Positions 1-11,337 are shown, counted from the stretch's first letter. The stretch: 64,000 bases of DNA from Pectinophora gossypiella (GCF_024362695.1 NC_065422.1:2170001-2234000); one strand, 5' to 3'. Notes: generated from the letters alone by a model not told the origin. Numbers and translations are program-made.

Positions 1-383
1 GCGTATCGAGTGTAACGAAATATTTGGAATGGTCACACACAAAGGATCTGTCATCACAGGGCACGTTCGTTTTATTGCTACATCCGAACCAAATAGGTTG
101 CAATAAAAAGTTCGTAACTTTCAGTAATACACTAACTCGCCTGAGAAAAACATTGATGATTTATTTTATAGGTAAGCACGTACTTATTGTTACTACATAT
201 TATATAATTGTTTGTAGGGTACGCTGTTATATAATTTACAAAATACCTATGCAATTTAATTAATGAAGTACCCCATAAACCAACAGCTTATTTCACACTT
301 AATAAATTCTTTACTAATTTGAATATTTTTATCGATTTTCCATACAAAAATAGTGGAGTTCGCTGACGATAACGCAACGCAAG
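1..383. other. No gene seen upstream of the first gene
   Basis: AT-rich sequence with no convincing exon, RNA gene or recognised repeat. It is the 5' flank of the gene that starts at 441. Confidence 0.4.
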
Positions 384-440
384 TTATAAAAAAATATATA
401 AAACTATTTAATATCTATTAGACACCAAAAAGAAATCAAG
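384..440 (+). promoter_or_regulatory. Core promoter and 5' UTR of the secreted-protein gene
   Basis: A TATAAAAA box lies at about 385-392, with a second TATATAAA a few bases on. Transcription would start around 412-425, about 20 bases before the ATG at 441. The bases before the ATG (AAATCAAG) suit insect translation starts. The placement supports the three-exon gene model. Confidence 0.5.
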
Positions 441-3400
441 ATGAGATTCATCACATGCATGGCAAGTAAGTACTAATGTTAATCATTTTAGGTATTTACG
501 CTGCTTATATCCTATTATCCACGTATTGTTGAGTAAATAGGTATACTCCTTACAGTCCCCCCGTGCCCCCCAATGTTGACTGAGGGAAAGCCTGTGCCCA
601 GCAGTGGGACGTAACATTAGACTATTCATATTTATGATGCTATAAGTAAAGGCATCCCATATTTCCCAATCGTTAGGTAACACATAACATTATACTCACG
701 ACTCTATTCCCCATTGAGGTAGTCAGAGGTAAGTACCACCACAAACTATGGCTCACCTTTTGTGCTGTCCTAAGTGCCCTAACACCTGCACTATTAAAGA
801 CCTTTACGAAGCCACTGACAATGCCGTAAGCGTGGCCAATTATTGGTCAGCAAAAATTTAGTATCGATCGCCATCGACTCGCAAAGAAGAAGAAGTACCA
901 ACAGCCATCCAAAGATGAAGTAAGTACCCATGCTTCACCGAGATTTCCGTTAGACAACGTTTGGTGGTGTGCCATATCGCCGTCTATAATGGTCGAACCA
1001 ACTGTGTAAGTGAAAACTGCATACATACATACATGCATAAACTCACGCCTATTTCCCACCGGGGTAAGCAGAGACAATAGAATTCCATTTGCTTCGATCC
1101 TGACACACTTCCACATTCATCAATCGCTTCATACAAGCACGCCGGTTCAAAGTAGATCGTACTATACCTTAAAACTGCACTTAAGATAAATTAATGTGCG
1201 GGCGCTCCCCGTATGAGAAAGGAAACGATCCATTTATGTAGTTCGGTACGAGTGAAATTTCCCTGGTTTCTACCTACCCCAATAGGGAATAGGCGTGACT
1301 TCAAGGACTTCTTAGGTTTTTTGAAGTATACATTCATTAATGTACACTTAAAAATTCCTAAGTGTGTTACGTAACAGAATCGATTACAGTTTTGTTATTC
1401 GAAATATTGATCGCGTTTTTTATAGTACCTATGCACCGTGATATAAAATATATTTTTATTAGGTATTATTCGATAACTGAATCTTATATGAAGGAAAACA
1501 TCGTGAGGAAACCCACATTCTCGAGAAATGCATTTTCTTAGTTATGTGACCTAATCTGTATTGGGCTGGTTTTCCCTTCGCGGGTTGGAAGGTCAGACAG
1601 GCAGTCGCTTCTGTAAAAAAACGGACCTGTCAAATCTTCAGGTTAGGTAAGCGGACCCTGTGAGAAACTGGATAATGCTAGGGAGATAATGAACTTAGAC
1701 TTCTTACGAAAGGGAATATCACTGAGCAAGGGAGAGTTCATTATTTTTTACGCTTAGTGGTAGAGTTGGAAAAGGAAGTTGCTTCTATGCTGTTCTGGGA
1801 GCAAATAAAAAACATAGAACACGTTCAGCTGCTTGTCTTCCCGGGCATGTCGTAAAAACCGACAGAGGGATTGTGTCCTCTAACATGATGGACTAATGTT
1901 ATGGGCCATAGGCTAATCAAGGGATCAGCCCTTATGATATGATGATAAACCTTATGGTGATAAGGATCACCATAAGGTTTATCATGTCCAGCTTACGACA
2001 TCGTATCAACAGTGGCTGCAAGTTGTCTTTGATTACTTGTGGCTCTGCCCATCCCATTAGGTATTACGGGCGTGAGTTTATGTATGTATGTATGGATGAA
2101 GCCTAGGCGTACGGGTCACACTGCGATCAGATCCAGCATGTTTCAAAGAAAGGCCAAGTCAATAGTCTAAACTGGTGGACATGCATGAAGTCTTTCATGA
2201 GAGTGGTAGATGCGAAAGTGATGTATCAGGATCGTAGTAAGTGAAATTCCACGTTTGTTTTGACGTGACTTATTGTAGATTTACCGTAGATGGCATTAAC
2301 TACTTGGCCGGACAAATGGGGAGCGCTGAAGGCTCTCACCCGGTACAACTAAGACAATAGGCCTGAGGGTACCCAGTTTCGCGCGAACCTCGGCTCAGGC
2401 TGACGTCTGAGAGGAAAAATATTTGAAAGAATTAATCGACCCTAGTGGCTCGATAGCGATAAGCGCTGAATGAGGAAAATCGTCGACCACGCCGGCGAGG
2501 TTGGTATCGGGATCCTGAAGTGTTTGGTGTCGCGAGCTGATTGGCTGCCTCTATGGCTAGAGTAATCGGGTCGTCGGGATTGTATATTACGTCCTTCATG
2601 GAATTCCACGGTCTCTGCCTACCCCAATAGGAAATAGGCGTGATTATATGTACTAGGCGCTTTATAAGTATGCGTGGAGACTATTTTCTTTATAATTAGA
2701 TCTACTAAGCTAAAAATACAGTGCAAAATGTAACTTATCCAATTTCCTCCCAGCGGTTATACTGACAATCCACGCGGCCAACTGCTACATCCTCCTGACA
2801 GCTAACCTGGAAGATGTCCAGGCGATCGCGAAGCAGCTGGCCCAGTCGCCGGTAGCCGACCAGCTCACTAAGATCTGGAGGCGCGCCAGCAATCAGTTCA
2901 ATGCTCACGTGCAGCGAGCTCGACCCCAAACGCAGTACTTCCAGAAGCGAGCTGATGCTAAATTGGACGATGGTGAGCTGTTTTCTCAAAGAAGTAAAAC
3001 ACCTCCGTATACCCCCTCCGGTTGATAGAGGGGAGGCCTGTGCCCAGCAGTGGGACGTATATAGGCTGTTTCATCATCAGCCCATTAACGTCCCCACTTC
3101 TGGGGCACGGGCCTTCGCTATGGATGGATAGGGAGATCGGGCCTTAAACCATCACGCGGGCCCAGTGCGGATTGATGATTATTAACGACTGCTAATGCAG
3201 CCGGGACCAACGGCTTAACGTGCCTTCCGAAGCACGGAGGAGCTCGAGATGAAAACTTTTTTTTGTTTGATCCTATGACCGGCCTTTGCGAAAGTTGCTT
3301 AACTTTAACAATCACAGACCGAGCGCGTTTACCGCTGCGCCACCGAGCTCCTCATATAGGCTTTTATGTAACAAATATAAACAGACTATATGCGTCCCAT

Positions 3401-3697
3401 TGCTGCGCACAGGCCTCCCCTCGATCAACCGGAGGGGGTATGGAGCATACTCCACCACGCTCCTCCAATGCGCGTTGGTATGTTTATGTATGATTGGTTG
3501 AAATATTTCTCTTAGATAACCAAAACCAGCCACAAAGCCAGGATCGCCAGAGGGACGAAGTCGCTGACGAGAGCGACGGCGGCAACCGCGTGGTGGAGCG
3601 CCGCAGCCAAGCTGATGATGACGACCTGGTGGCGCTTGGCAAGAACGCCAGCCTCTACCTCAAATCGATCCGCAAGATCTTCGAGAAGGTCCAGTAA
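441..3697 (+). CDS. Small secreted protein of unknown function, three exons
   Basis: Coding exons are 441-465, 2754-2972 and 3516-3697, together 426 bases, or 141 residues plus TAA. Exon 1 ends at a strong donor (GTAAGT). Exon 2 follows TTTCCTCCCAG and ends at GTGAGC. Exon 3 follows TTTCTCTTAG. All junctions are phase 1, so the frame is continuous. Exons 1 and 2 join into a hydrophobic N-terminus (MRFITC, then VILTI, then YILLTA), which fits a signal peptide. The mature part looks helical and charged, with Trp-Arg-Arg, Lys-Arg and Glu-Arg-Arg dibasic sites, an acidic Gln/Asp-rich middle (RQRDEVADES), a QADDDD stretch and one N-glycosylation site (Asn-Ala-Ser) near the C-terminus. No family is recognised. 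A haemolymph or cuticle-associated protein or a peptide precursor are guesses. Both introns hold SINEs and other repeats. The spliced model is inferred from splice signals and phase only. Confidence 0.72.
1020..1165. repeat. Repeat F copy in intron 1
   Basis: It starts in a CATA microsatellite and shares the block AACTCACGCCTATTTCCCAC with copies near 4652 and 14938, and in part with 41370. The rest contains TTCGATCCTGACACACTT. Class unknown, probably a SINE or LINE tail. Confidence 0.5.
1489..1691 (+). mobile_element. SINE-G body, 5'-truncated, in intron 1
   Basis: It begins at the block GGAAAACATCGTGAGGA and runs to GGGAGATAATG. The same body follows a tRNA-like head at 29461 and 11338, so this copy has lost its head. 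Confidence 0.7.
2257..2600 (-). mobile_element. Retroposon B, the longest copy here, in intron 1
   Basis: On the minus strand it ends in AATAAGTCACGTC followed by A residues. Other copies share this 3' end but begin at different points, which is the pattern of 5'-truncated target-primed insertion. It may be a LINE 3' end; no reverse transcriptase is visible. Confidence 0.65.
3000..3489. mobile_element. SINE-D fragments flanking a SINE-C, filling intron 2
   Basis: A plus-strand SINE-D tail (about 3010-3068) is followed by a nearly full minus-strand SINE-C (3071-3353) and a minus-strand SINE-D tail (about 3380-3480). Together they make up most of the 543-base intron. Confidence 0.75.
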
Positions 3698-3726
3698 TGT
3701 GCTCCTGTATTATAGTGCTACCTTGA

Positions 3727-3732
3727 AATAAA
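3727..3732 (+). terminator. Poly(A) signal of the secreted-protein gene
   Basis: AATAAA lies 30 bases after the stop codon and is followed by a GT-rich stretch. This places the transcript end near 3750. Confidence 0.6.
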
Positions 3733-3847
3733 GTTGAGGTTCTGGTTATTGGAGTTTACTTTTCTCCTTTCTATATATTTATTTATTTACTTATGGTAAA
3801 ATGTGGTGTGTGGAGGGTACCTAAATAATCCGAAGGATTAACAATTA

Positions 3848-4164
3848 CATAAATAGCCTATATACGTCCCACTGCTGGGCACAGGCCTCCACTCAATCAA
3901 CCGGAGGGGATATCCATATCAGATACGCACGCGGGTTGGTGAAGGTGTTTTTACGGCTAATAGCGGGGACCAACAGCTTAACGTGCTCTCCGAAGCACGG
4001 AATCATCTTACTTTTTCAGACAATTAGGTGATTCAAGCCTGAAAAGTCCTTACCAAACAAAGGACAATCTCACAAAGTGATTTCGACCATGTCCCCATCG
4101 GGAATCGAATCCGGACCTCCAGATCGTGAGCCTCACGTTCTAACCACTAGACCACGGAGGCTGT
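3848..4164 (-). mobile_element. SINE-D, full length, with 13-bp target duplication
   Basis: GGATTAACAATTA flanks it at 3835-3847 and 4165-4177. On the minus strand the order is a tRNA-like head with A box (TGGTCTAGTGGTTAGA) and B box (GGATTCGATTCCCGATGG, slightly degraded), the shared core (a diverged form of GCACGTTAAGCCGTTGGT), and a tail with GCCCAGCAGTGGGACGTATA. The perfect duplication fixes both ends. Confidence 0.9.
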
Positions 4165-4177
4165 GGATTAACAATTA

Positions 4178-5349
4178 AGGTAAGGTTAAAGTAGAGTTTT
4201 TAACAAGTTACATTTTAATAATTGGTCCCGAGCGTGCAAAGTCGTGGCAGTAAGTGACCTACTTAAACAAATTCAAAAATTTTTAAGTGTTGAACCGCTA
4301 AGCATCTAAATAAAAAATAATAAAAGAGAACGAAATCTCCACTAAAATAGTAGTAGGTGTCAGCCTCGCGTCACGCACGTGTAACGTAGCGCATACAGGT
4401 CAAACCGCTGTTTGCGTTGTTCGATTTACATTGCGGGGCGCAGTAAAAATTCGAAATCTTAATTAAACATTTGCTAAAAGAAAAACACCCACCATCGTTT
4501 TTAGTACAATCAAATAGACATTCAATTTTTTTCGTCACGGTCTGCATTGAGTGTCTATTGCGGGACCAGTGATGATTCCCGAGAATAGTAATAGCAATAG
4601 GATTCCAAAGGTACTACAGGAAGATTTAAACATAAAAAAGTTTAAAATTAACATACATACATACATAAACTCACGCCTATTTCCCACTTTCTGCTTACCC
4701 CGGTAAGCAGAGACTATAGAATTCCATTTGCTTCTATCCTGACACACTTTTACAATTAACTTAAAAAAAATCCTAATTGAGAAAAGTTTTTATTCACTGC
4801 AAGAGTTTTTCTTACCTAATAAATAGACTGTAAGTGATGTAGATTTTGTTGTTATTAATAGTTTTTAAGATTTTCATAGTTATTTTTAGATTAATTTAAT
4901 TTAATTTAATTTACTGTCTTCTTAAAGACAATGAAATATTCTTGTGAAATAAAAACTACGTTGCGTTTCTCTGAAATAAAGAATTTTTATTAATACACTT
5001 GTTTTATAAGTAATTACATTATTCTATACTAAATAACTACGTAAATTCACCTGAAATAAAGAAACAACATTACATACATACATATATAAACTCACGCCCG
5101 TAATCCCTAATGGGGTGGGCAGAGCCACAAGTAATCAAAGACAACTTGCAGCCACTGTTGATACGATGTCGTAAGCTGGATATGATGAACCTTATGGTGA
5201 TAAGGGATCAGCAGAAACAACATTCGAAGCAAATAATTCACATTTTTACATAACCTCTTCTTCAGATTTTTTTTTTTGGTTTGGTTTTCCCCGAAGGGTA
5301 AGGCATAGGGAGCTATGCCCATACAGCCATGTCTGACGTATTTTTTTCT
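4178..5349. other. No gene; two repeat F-like pieces
   Basis: AT-rich DNA. Repeat F-like segments lie at about 4652-4745 and 5073-5215. The second carries a tail (GATACGATGTCGTAAGCTGG) also seen near 1985. A GC-richer patch at 4355-4445 has no partner in this window and no coding signal that I can defend. Confidence 0.4.
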
Positions 5350-5680
5350 TGATGATTAATGAAATGATGAAAGGTGATGATGATGAAACCTAAGCCCCCA
5401 CCCTCGGAGTAGACTCCTACTCCGAACCCCAAACGAATTAACTCAAAAGTCCGCATAAACTTTTGAGTTATGAAGCGGCTTCCCGGCACGAAGCGAAAAT
5501 AGGCAGATACACTTTGTTTATTGAATACTCCAATATAATAACATTCGCGAATGTCTTCCGACTAACTTAATGCGATCATTAACCACAAAACACCACTTCG
5601 TATTAATTATTTAGATTACTCAATGAAGAAAGCAACTGTCCCGTTCCCGTTTCCCGCCGAAAAGCCCCTTTTCTTCAGAA
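5350..5680. repeat. Repeat Y, first copy
   Basis: Two adjoining blocks, one containing CTCGGAGTAGACTCCTACTCCGA (itself a short palindrome) and one containing AACATTCGCGAATG. Both recur in inverse orientation at about 46860-47045 and 47545-47665. Class unknown. Confidence 0.55.
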
Positions 5681-6011
5681 AATAAAATTATATGTTGTTG
5701 TTGTTGTTTAAATTCGCCTTATATAAGGCAGGCAAAGATCTGAGGACCATACAGCCTTGACTTTAGTAATTTAATATTCTATTTTTGACATTTTATAAGA
5801 CAAAGATTATTAATACCATAGAGAACGTAATGAGTCCATGGATCTCATTTACATCTCCCCCCTGTCAACAATCAGCAAAATTCACGACTATTCTTCTTAA
5901 TTGGGTATTCAGAGGAATATCCACCGCATACTGAATTAAGTGTTCTAAAGTGTTCTAAGTACATACCACTGGTACAAGTTTGTTTAATGTTAAGTACTTA
6001 TTTCATCATCA

Positions 6012-6431
6012 TCAGCCGTACGAAGCCCACTGCTGGGCATAGGCCTCCCCCAAGGATCTCCACGACGATCGGTCCCGCGCTACCCGCATCCAACGGCTTC
6101 CCGCGACCTTTACCAGATCGTCGGTCCACCTTGTAGCGGGCCTACCCACTGAGCGTCGTCCGACACGTGGTCGCCATTCCAGAACCCTTCCGCCCCAGCG
6201 GCCATCGGTTCTCCTCGCTATGTGTCCTGCCCACTGCCACTTCAGCTTTGCAATTCTCCGAGCTATGTCGGTGACTTTAGTTCTCCTGCGGATCTCCTCA
6301 TTTCTGATTCGATCCAGCAGGGAAATACCGAGCATAGCTCTCTCCATTGCCCGCTGAGCGACACCGAGCCTCCTCACGAGACCCATAGTAAGCGGCCACG
6401 TCTCACTGCCGTAGGTCATCACTGGCAACAC
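6012..6431 (-). pseudogene. C-terminal end of an RTE-type non-LTR reverse transcriptase
   Basis: The minus strand is open for 139 residues and reads as the end of a LINE protein: TYGSETWPLT, then RRTKVTDIARRIAKLKWQW, GHIARRTDG, and GRPATRWTDDLVKVAGSRW to the stop. These motifs follow the reverse-transcriptase domain in RTE-like elements, which is absent here, so this is a 5'-truncated insertion. The element ends in GGCTGATGATGATGAAA, a simple-repeat tail typical of RTE. Shorter copies lie at 43086 and 53130. The 3' end is nearly the same as the tails of SINE-C and SINE-D. Confidence 0.8.
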
Positions 6432-6711
6432 GCACTGGTCAAAGACTTTTGTATTTCTGGCCTAATGTAGTTTCTTGATATTTTTGTTTGTTTTTGCTAT
6501 ACCCTACCGGGTCCATATGTGGTACTATAATATTTATAACAACTGTTTACCATATGGTGTGCAATAAATACTTTGACTTTGAATGTTTCCAAAGTGGGAA
6601 TATTCCTTTTTTTTAAACTCTTTGATTTAAGGACACTGGCTGTTTTTTTCGAATTGTTATTTCTTGCAGGTACCTAATGCTATCTGCCTAAAGGCTAGGT
6701 AATAAAGTCTT

Positions 6712-6982
6712 CAGGACCCCGATACCGACCCCGCCGGCGTGGTCGACGATTTCCCTCATTCAGCGCTTATCGCTATCGACCCACTAGGGTCGATTAATTC
6801 TTTCAAATATTTTTCCTCTCAGACGACGCCCTGAGCCGAGGTTCGCGCCCAACTGGGCACCCTCAGGCCTGTTGTCTTAAACGTTGTACCGGGTGAGAGC
6901 CTTCAGCGCTCCCCATTTGTCCGGCCAAGTAGTTAATGCCATCTGTGGCAAACCTACAATAAGTCACGTCAAAAAAAAAAAA
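6712..6982 (+). mobile_element. Retroposon B copy
   Basis: About 270 bases ending in AATAAGTCACGTC plus A11. The 5' end is further in than in the copy at 2257. Confidence 0.7.
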
Positions 6983-7274
6983 CTCTCTTTTTACCTGACT
7001 GTGGCGAAAAGGAGCACATTCGGTGTACGACTTTAAAGGCGTATTAAAGCACTTACATAATTATAACTATCATAATTTAAGCATTAACACGGTGAGTAGT
7101 TTGTGTAGTTATAACAAATTTTAATCCCCACAGGATAATTGTCCTTCAGACTTACCTAACCTAGACCTAGGTTTTAATGTCACCCAGTCTAGATTTTTAG
7201 TCTACTAACACTTCTTAAATACACCCAAGAGCTTTTTGACGATTTTTACATACCTACATACATACATGGGAGCC

Positions 7275-7371
7275 ATCACCGGGTGAGAGCCTTCAGCGCT
7301 CCCCATTTGTCCGGCCAAGTAGTTAATGCCATCTGCGGCAAATTTACAATAAGTCACGTCAAAAAAAAAAA
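7275..7371 (+). mobile_element. Retroposon B, short 3' copy
   Basis: Only the last 85 bases plus an A tail, from CGGGTGAGAGCCTTCAGCGC. It is one rung of the truncation ladder of this family. Confidence 0.7.
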
Positions 7372-7645
7372 AATTGGGAGCCATCGGTACGGCAATGCAG
7401 GACGGAAGAGGCGAGTCACAGGGACTGTAACCTGGAACCTGACAGAGGGCAGCAGTAACAGCTGTCAGTACTATTCACAGGCGGAGGACAGGAGTACTAG
7501 TATGGCTTTGTTACTTGTTACCTCTATTCCACTCGCGTCAGACAGAGTAGGTACTGCGGGGTGGAAGGCAAGAGGGAAACAATTGCCCTAGTTTTCCCTA
7601 AAAGTAGCATGGAGAATGCTGTACCGACAAGAGCGTGGCTCTTAA
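7372..7645 (+). repeat. Repeat W, first copy
   Basis: It shares GACAGAGG, TCAGTACTATTCA, GCGGAGGACAGGA and GCATGGAGAATGCT with the minus-strand copy at 33284-33620. A fragment at 29700-29771 ends in GAGCGTGGCTCTTAAATT plus (GATG)n, so it is probably a retroposon with a simple tail. Confidence 0.55.
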
Positions 7646-7777
7646 ATTAGTGATGTGATACTCGTACATATGGCCACGCCTATTACCCGTTGGGGTAGGC
7701 AGAGACCAAGGAATTCCACTTACAACGATATTGATACATCACTTTCGCTTCTTTCACTTTAATCAAAGGTCATTTAA

Positions 7778-8300
7778 GGTCAAAGGTCTTTATTCATTTA
7801 TTCCTTATAACAACTTTACATTGTGTCGGAGTTTGCAAATATAAATAAAAAAATTTTTTTGTTATTTTGTCCGTAGGACAGGGGATCATAGCCCCTACAG
7901 CCAAGTCATGTGTTATATTTATTTATATATTTTTAGTTATAAAATTCATAGAGGGCCTAAATCAAGTCTGGCGTATTTTTACAAAATTAACGCCGAAGCC
8001 AATTCTTAGTTTGATTTCAGAATTAAGGCCGAAGCCATGTCTTACTTTGTTTTCAAAATTAAGGCCGAAGCCAAGTCTTATATTGTTTTCGAAATTAATG
8101 AAAAAATAAAATTAAGCTCAAACTACATTACAAACTATTACAACAAACACTAAAATATAGTAGATATAAAGATAAAAAACAATCTTACACTTTAAAGTTA
8201 CTTACACTAAAAAGTTAAAAACAATGTCGATGTTGTTTATACTCCTCAACGCTGTAAAAACAATTCTCCTACAAAATAAGATTTTTACTAAATAAATTAG
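7778..8300. repeat. Repeat J, first copy
   Basis: TTATTCCTTATAACAACTTT near 7797 and ACAATGTCGATGTTGTTTAT near 8222 recur in the same order at 61440 and 61637. Probably a LINE 3' region read in reverse. It includes a short internal direct repeat (AATTAAGGCCGAAGCCA) around 8010-8080. Confidence 0.5.
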
Positions 8301-8350
8301 CGTCATCAATAGTTTTAAATTCTTTTGGACTTTTTTTTTTTATTATTATT

Positions 8351-8640
8351 CATCATCATCAGTCCATTAACGTCCCCACTGCTGGCGCACGGGCCTTCCT
8401 TATGGATGGATAGGGAGATCGGGCCTTAAACCGTCACGCGGGCCCAGTGCGGATTGATGGTTATTAACGACTGCTAATGCAGCCGGGACCAACGGCTTAA
8501 CGTGCCTTCCGAAGCACGGAGGAGCTCGAGATGAAAACTTTTTTTTGTGGTCACCCATCCTATGACCGGCCTTTGCGAAAGTTGCTTAACTTCAACAATC
8601 GCAGACTGAGCGCGTTTACCGCTGCGCCGCCGAGCTCCTC
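8351..8640 (-). mobile_element. SINE-C, near full length
   Basis: The minus strand begins GAGGAGCTCGGCGGCGCAGC, passes through the 5S-like segment (GTTGAAGTTAAGCAAC) and the shared core, and ends with the CATCAT-complement tail. Confidence 0.85.
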
Positions 8641-8692
8641 ATTGGACCTCCTCATTATTATTAGTCAGTTATAATTATACGTACAAGAAAAA

Positions 8693-8767
8693 GAAAATGT
8701 CGGACTAGCACGGGATTAGAACCCGCAGTTCTTGTCATGGACGAGCGTGTTAACCATTACACCACCG
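8693..8767 (-). mobile_element. tRNA-like SINE head, single copy
   Basis: The minus strand shows GGTGTAATGGTTAACACG as A-box-like sequence and CGGGTTCTAATCCCG as T-arm and B box. The head differs from those of D, E and G. No body of a known family follows, so it may be a remnant SINE or a tRNA pseudogene. Confidence 0.5.
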
Positions 8768-8936
8768 GGGGCCTGTTTTATAAAACTTACAATTGTAAAT
8801 TACAATGACAATTTGATGTACATTGCGGAGTATGTGATCACAGTGATCACAAATATTTTGCAGTTTCAAATTAGCTACGTAATGAACACCAAATTGTCAT
8901 TGTAATTTACAATTGTAAGTTCTATAAAACAGGCCC
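8768..8936. mobile_element. MITE L, first copy
   Basis: The left end (GGGCCTGTTTTATAAAACTT) and right end are inverted repeats of about 55 bases containing TTACAATTGTAAATTACA. The centre is a second palindrome (GTGATCACAGTGATCAC). A second copy lies at 31991 with its centre reversed. Confidence 0.8.
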
Positions 8937-9264
8937 TGGTCCTCCTCCTGTCCATGCGTTTTTACGAATGTTCGATTCGAATATGTGTAGGTAGAATTCT
9001 TTACTCCACACCGAGGTGAAAGTCAAATTAAATTTCACCGAGGGGAAGTAAAAGAAGTGCTTTTAAATGTAACTGTGAAATACGTTTAACAAAACCAAGG
9101 TTTCTGTTCAGGTTAAAGATTTATTTCTCAAAAGAATTACAAATTCACTTAATATGAGAAACATTAAGACAGTATATATTAGCTTATAGTTATCCAAGAG
9201 TTTATACAAACATGGTATTACTACTTAAGAAAAAAAGAAAATAATACAAAAATAGGTATATATG

Positions 9265-9435
9265 TTACGTTGCTGCTATATAGGTTTTAAGTTTGTTCTT
9301 AAACGAAGTCATGGTTTCAGTATTTTTAATTTCTTTTGGCAAGCTGTTATAAATCTGCGCTCCCTCATATAATATATTTTTAATGCCATAAGTTTTAGTT
9401 CTAGGTCCACGTAATACAATATTATCTGTTCCCTA
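9265..9435 (-). pseudogene. C-terminal fragment of a LINE reverse transcriptase
   Basis: The minus strand reads without a stop: GPRTKTYGIKNILYEGAQIY, then NSLPKEIKN, TMTSFKNKLKTYI and a stop at 9265. The pattern YNSLPxEIK...FKxKLK is the usual C-terminus of lepidopteran non-LTR polyproteins. The upstream catalytic part is missing. Confidence 0.7.
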
Positions 9436-10120
9436 GTACCTATATCTAAAGCTCAATGCACATGAACGCATTAGTACCTATATTTTTAGTTTTTAAACGT
9501 GACGTATGACACCCCCTGGATCCGCCCATGCTCACACCAATAGGTACTTGTCAGTTTCTAGAATCTAGATGCAATTAGTCTCGAATGAGAACAATATGTC
9601 GATCTGTCCATTTGCATATGTATTGGATTCGAAATTACAGTATTGTGCGGCTGGCGGTCGTTCCAGTATCGCATTGTTACGTTACGAGGAAACTAACATA
9701 ATAAACGAATTCAGACAGGCAAAATACATAGACTAGAATAGAATAGAAATAATTTATTATAAAAGGGCACAAAAAAGTAAGTAGTAAGGGTTCTTAAAAA
9801 AAGTTAAAACACATAATAACGGGTTCTTACCGCGTTTAAAATGTTTATGTTTTTGATATCGGAATGTTCGGAGAGAGAGAGAGAGAGAGAGAGAGAAAAT
9901 GTTTATTCAACAAATTGTGACACATTACATACAAAGTGTTACAAACAGAGTAAAAACAACAAAATATCATAAAACAATTTTTAAAACTCAGTACATAATG
10001 TGGCACAGCAGTGAATAGGACACGAACTCAGCATTCACTCAGCAACTCGGAACCATCTGAACTCGCACCAAACTCACTACGACAAACCGCACTACCACAC
10101 GTAGTGAGTTTGGTGCGAGT
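9436..10120. other. No gene; GA microsatellite
   Basis: A (GA)n run occupies 9870-9896. An inverted pair around 10045-10120 (ACTCGCACCAAACTCACTAC and its complement) forms a hairpin. Nothing else is recognised. Confidence 0.4.
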
Positions 10121-10318
10121 TCAGATCGTTCCGAACAGTCGATAGCGATAAGCGCTGATTGAGGGAAATCGTCGATCACGCCGGCGGGGTCGGTATCGGG
10201 GCCCTGAAGTGTTTGGTGTCGCGAGCTGATTGGCAGCCTCTATGGCTAGAGTAATCGGGTCGTCGGGATCGTATATTACGTCTTTCAGACACCGATACTT
10301 TTCATTACCGTCCCTAAG
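10121..10318 (-). mobile_element. Retroposon B, 5' part only
   Basis: It matches the upstream part of the copy at 2257 (GGTGTCGCGAGCTGATTGGC) but lacks the 3' tail. The complementary reading is open over 67 codons, which hints that this part of the family may once have been coding. Confidence 0.55.
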
Positions 10319-10429
10319 AAACAAGTGTTACCTACTGAATAAAGATAATTTTGAAATTGAATTTAATGTACTTACCTGTTTGCCTGTGTCTGTGGTGTCC
10401 GAAAATTATGTTTAATTCTTTCTTCTTTC

Positions 10430-10560
10430 AAATTAAATCAAATCAAATATACTTTATTGCACACAACATACAGTACAAATTTATACGAATGGATGATAGA
10501 TACAGTACAATCTGGCGGCCTTATTGCTAAGCAGCAATTTCTTCCAGACAACCAGTGGAA
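10430..10560 (-). mobile_element. LINE 3' tail
   Basis: The complement of ATACTTTATTGCACACAAC and CAGCAATTTCTTCCAGACAA is the 3' UTR and AATAAAGTATATTTGATTTG end of a non-LTR element. Related copies, varying in length, lie at 33090, 45040, 46640, 49925 (+) and 59143. Confidence 0.6.
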
Positions 10561-10917
10561 AGGAAATATTTATTACAATTAATTCATTCATTTATTCATT
10601 CGTTTATGCATTCATTTATTCATTCATTCATTTCTTTCTTATATTAGAGATGTTTTCTGAAACTTCTCACAGACTACCCTGGTGGGACCGTATATTTTAT
10701 AAGGTGTCTGTTCATTAGTGCTATATTACAAAGGCTAGCTTAACTTAAATTCTGCGTTACGTGAAAATACAGGCTAAATTTGAGACAGAATAAGTGCTTA
10801 GTGCGTAGGACCAGATTTATACCCCCACAAAATGTCTGGAATCTGAGATAATTATAAAGCATACAATTTGGTAGGAACTATAAAGCACGAAATAGAAGGC
10901 GTTTATTTCTTTTATAT
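10561..10917. other. No gene; imperfect ATTC repeat
   Basis: (ATTC)n and (ATTT)n mixed repeats at about 10580-10645, then unremarkable AT-rich DNA. Confidence 0.4.
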
Positions 10918-11140
10918 GAATGCTTGACTCTCAATGTGAGGTCTCAGGTTTGCCTCCCAGCCTAAACTGATGATTTTCAAAATTGTTTTCGAATGCATGT
11001 CTGAATCGTAAATCGTAAATGATTATCACGTGCTCAGCGGCGAAGGAAAACATCGTGAGGAGGCCCACATTATCTACGCGAGAAATGCGCTCGTGACCGT
11101 ACTTGGCTGTCTGGTCTGCTCCGGGCATGAATCTGCTCCA
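10918..11140 (+). mobile_element. SINE-G, damaged head
   Basis: The order is the end of a tRNA-like head (GCTTGACTCTCAATGTGAGG), a linker with TATCACGTGCTCAGCGG, then the body block GGAAAACATCGTGAGGA. The 3' part is diverged. Confidence 0.6.
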
Positions 11141-11337
11141 GCCGAGAGACATATGGATTTGCCGGCCATTTTTTTTAGTTTCCCTACCGCACGAGGTAGG
11201 CAGCCATCCATTGACAACAGTAATTGATGGCACCATTTCAGGAATGGCAAAGATCTTGCTAATGACGTGTAGAATTACAAACCCTATTAGGGTTAACGTT
11301 TGACGAATTATTAAAAACATAGAAGGGAAGCTGGAAA

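Noticed and set aside
8570..8620. 5S rRNA gene
   Set aside because: Only about 50 bases resemble 5S, fused to a tRNA-like piece and a SINE body. No full 5S copy is present in any SINE-C.
10121..10324. 67-codon minus-strand frame as a small gene
   Set aside because: It lies within a retroposon B fragment; the same sequence in other copies is truncated or broken.
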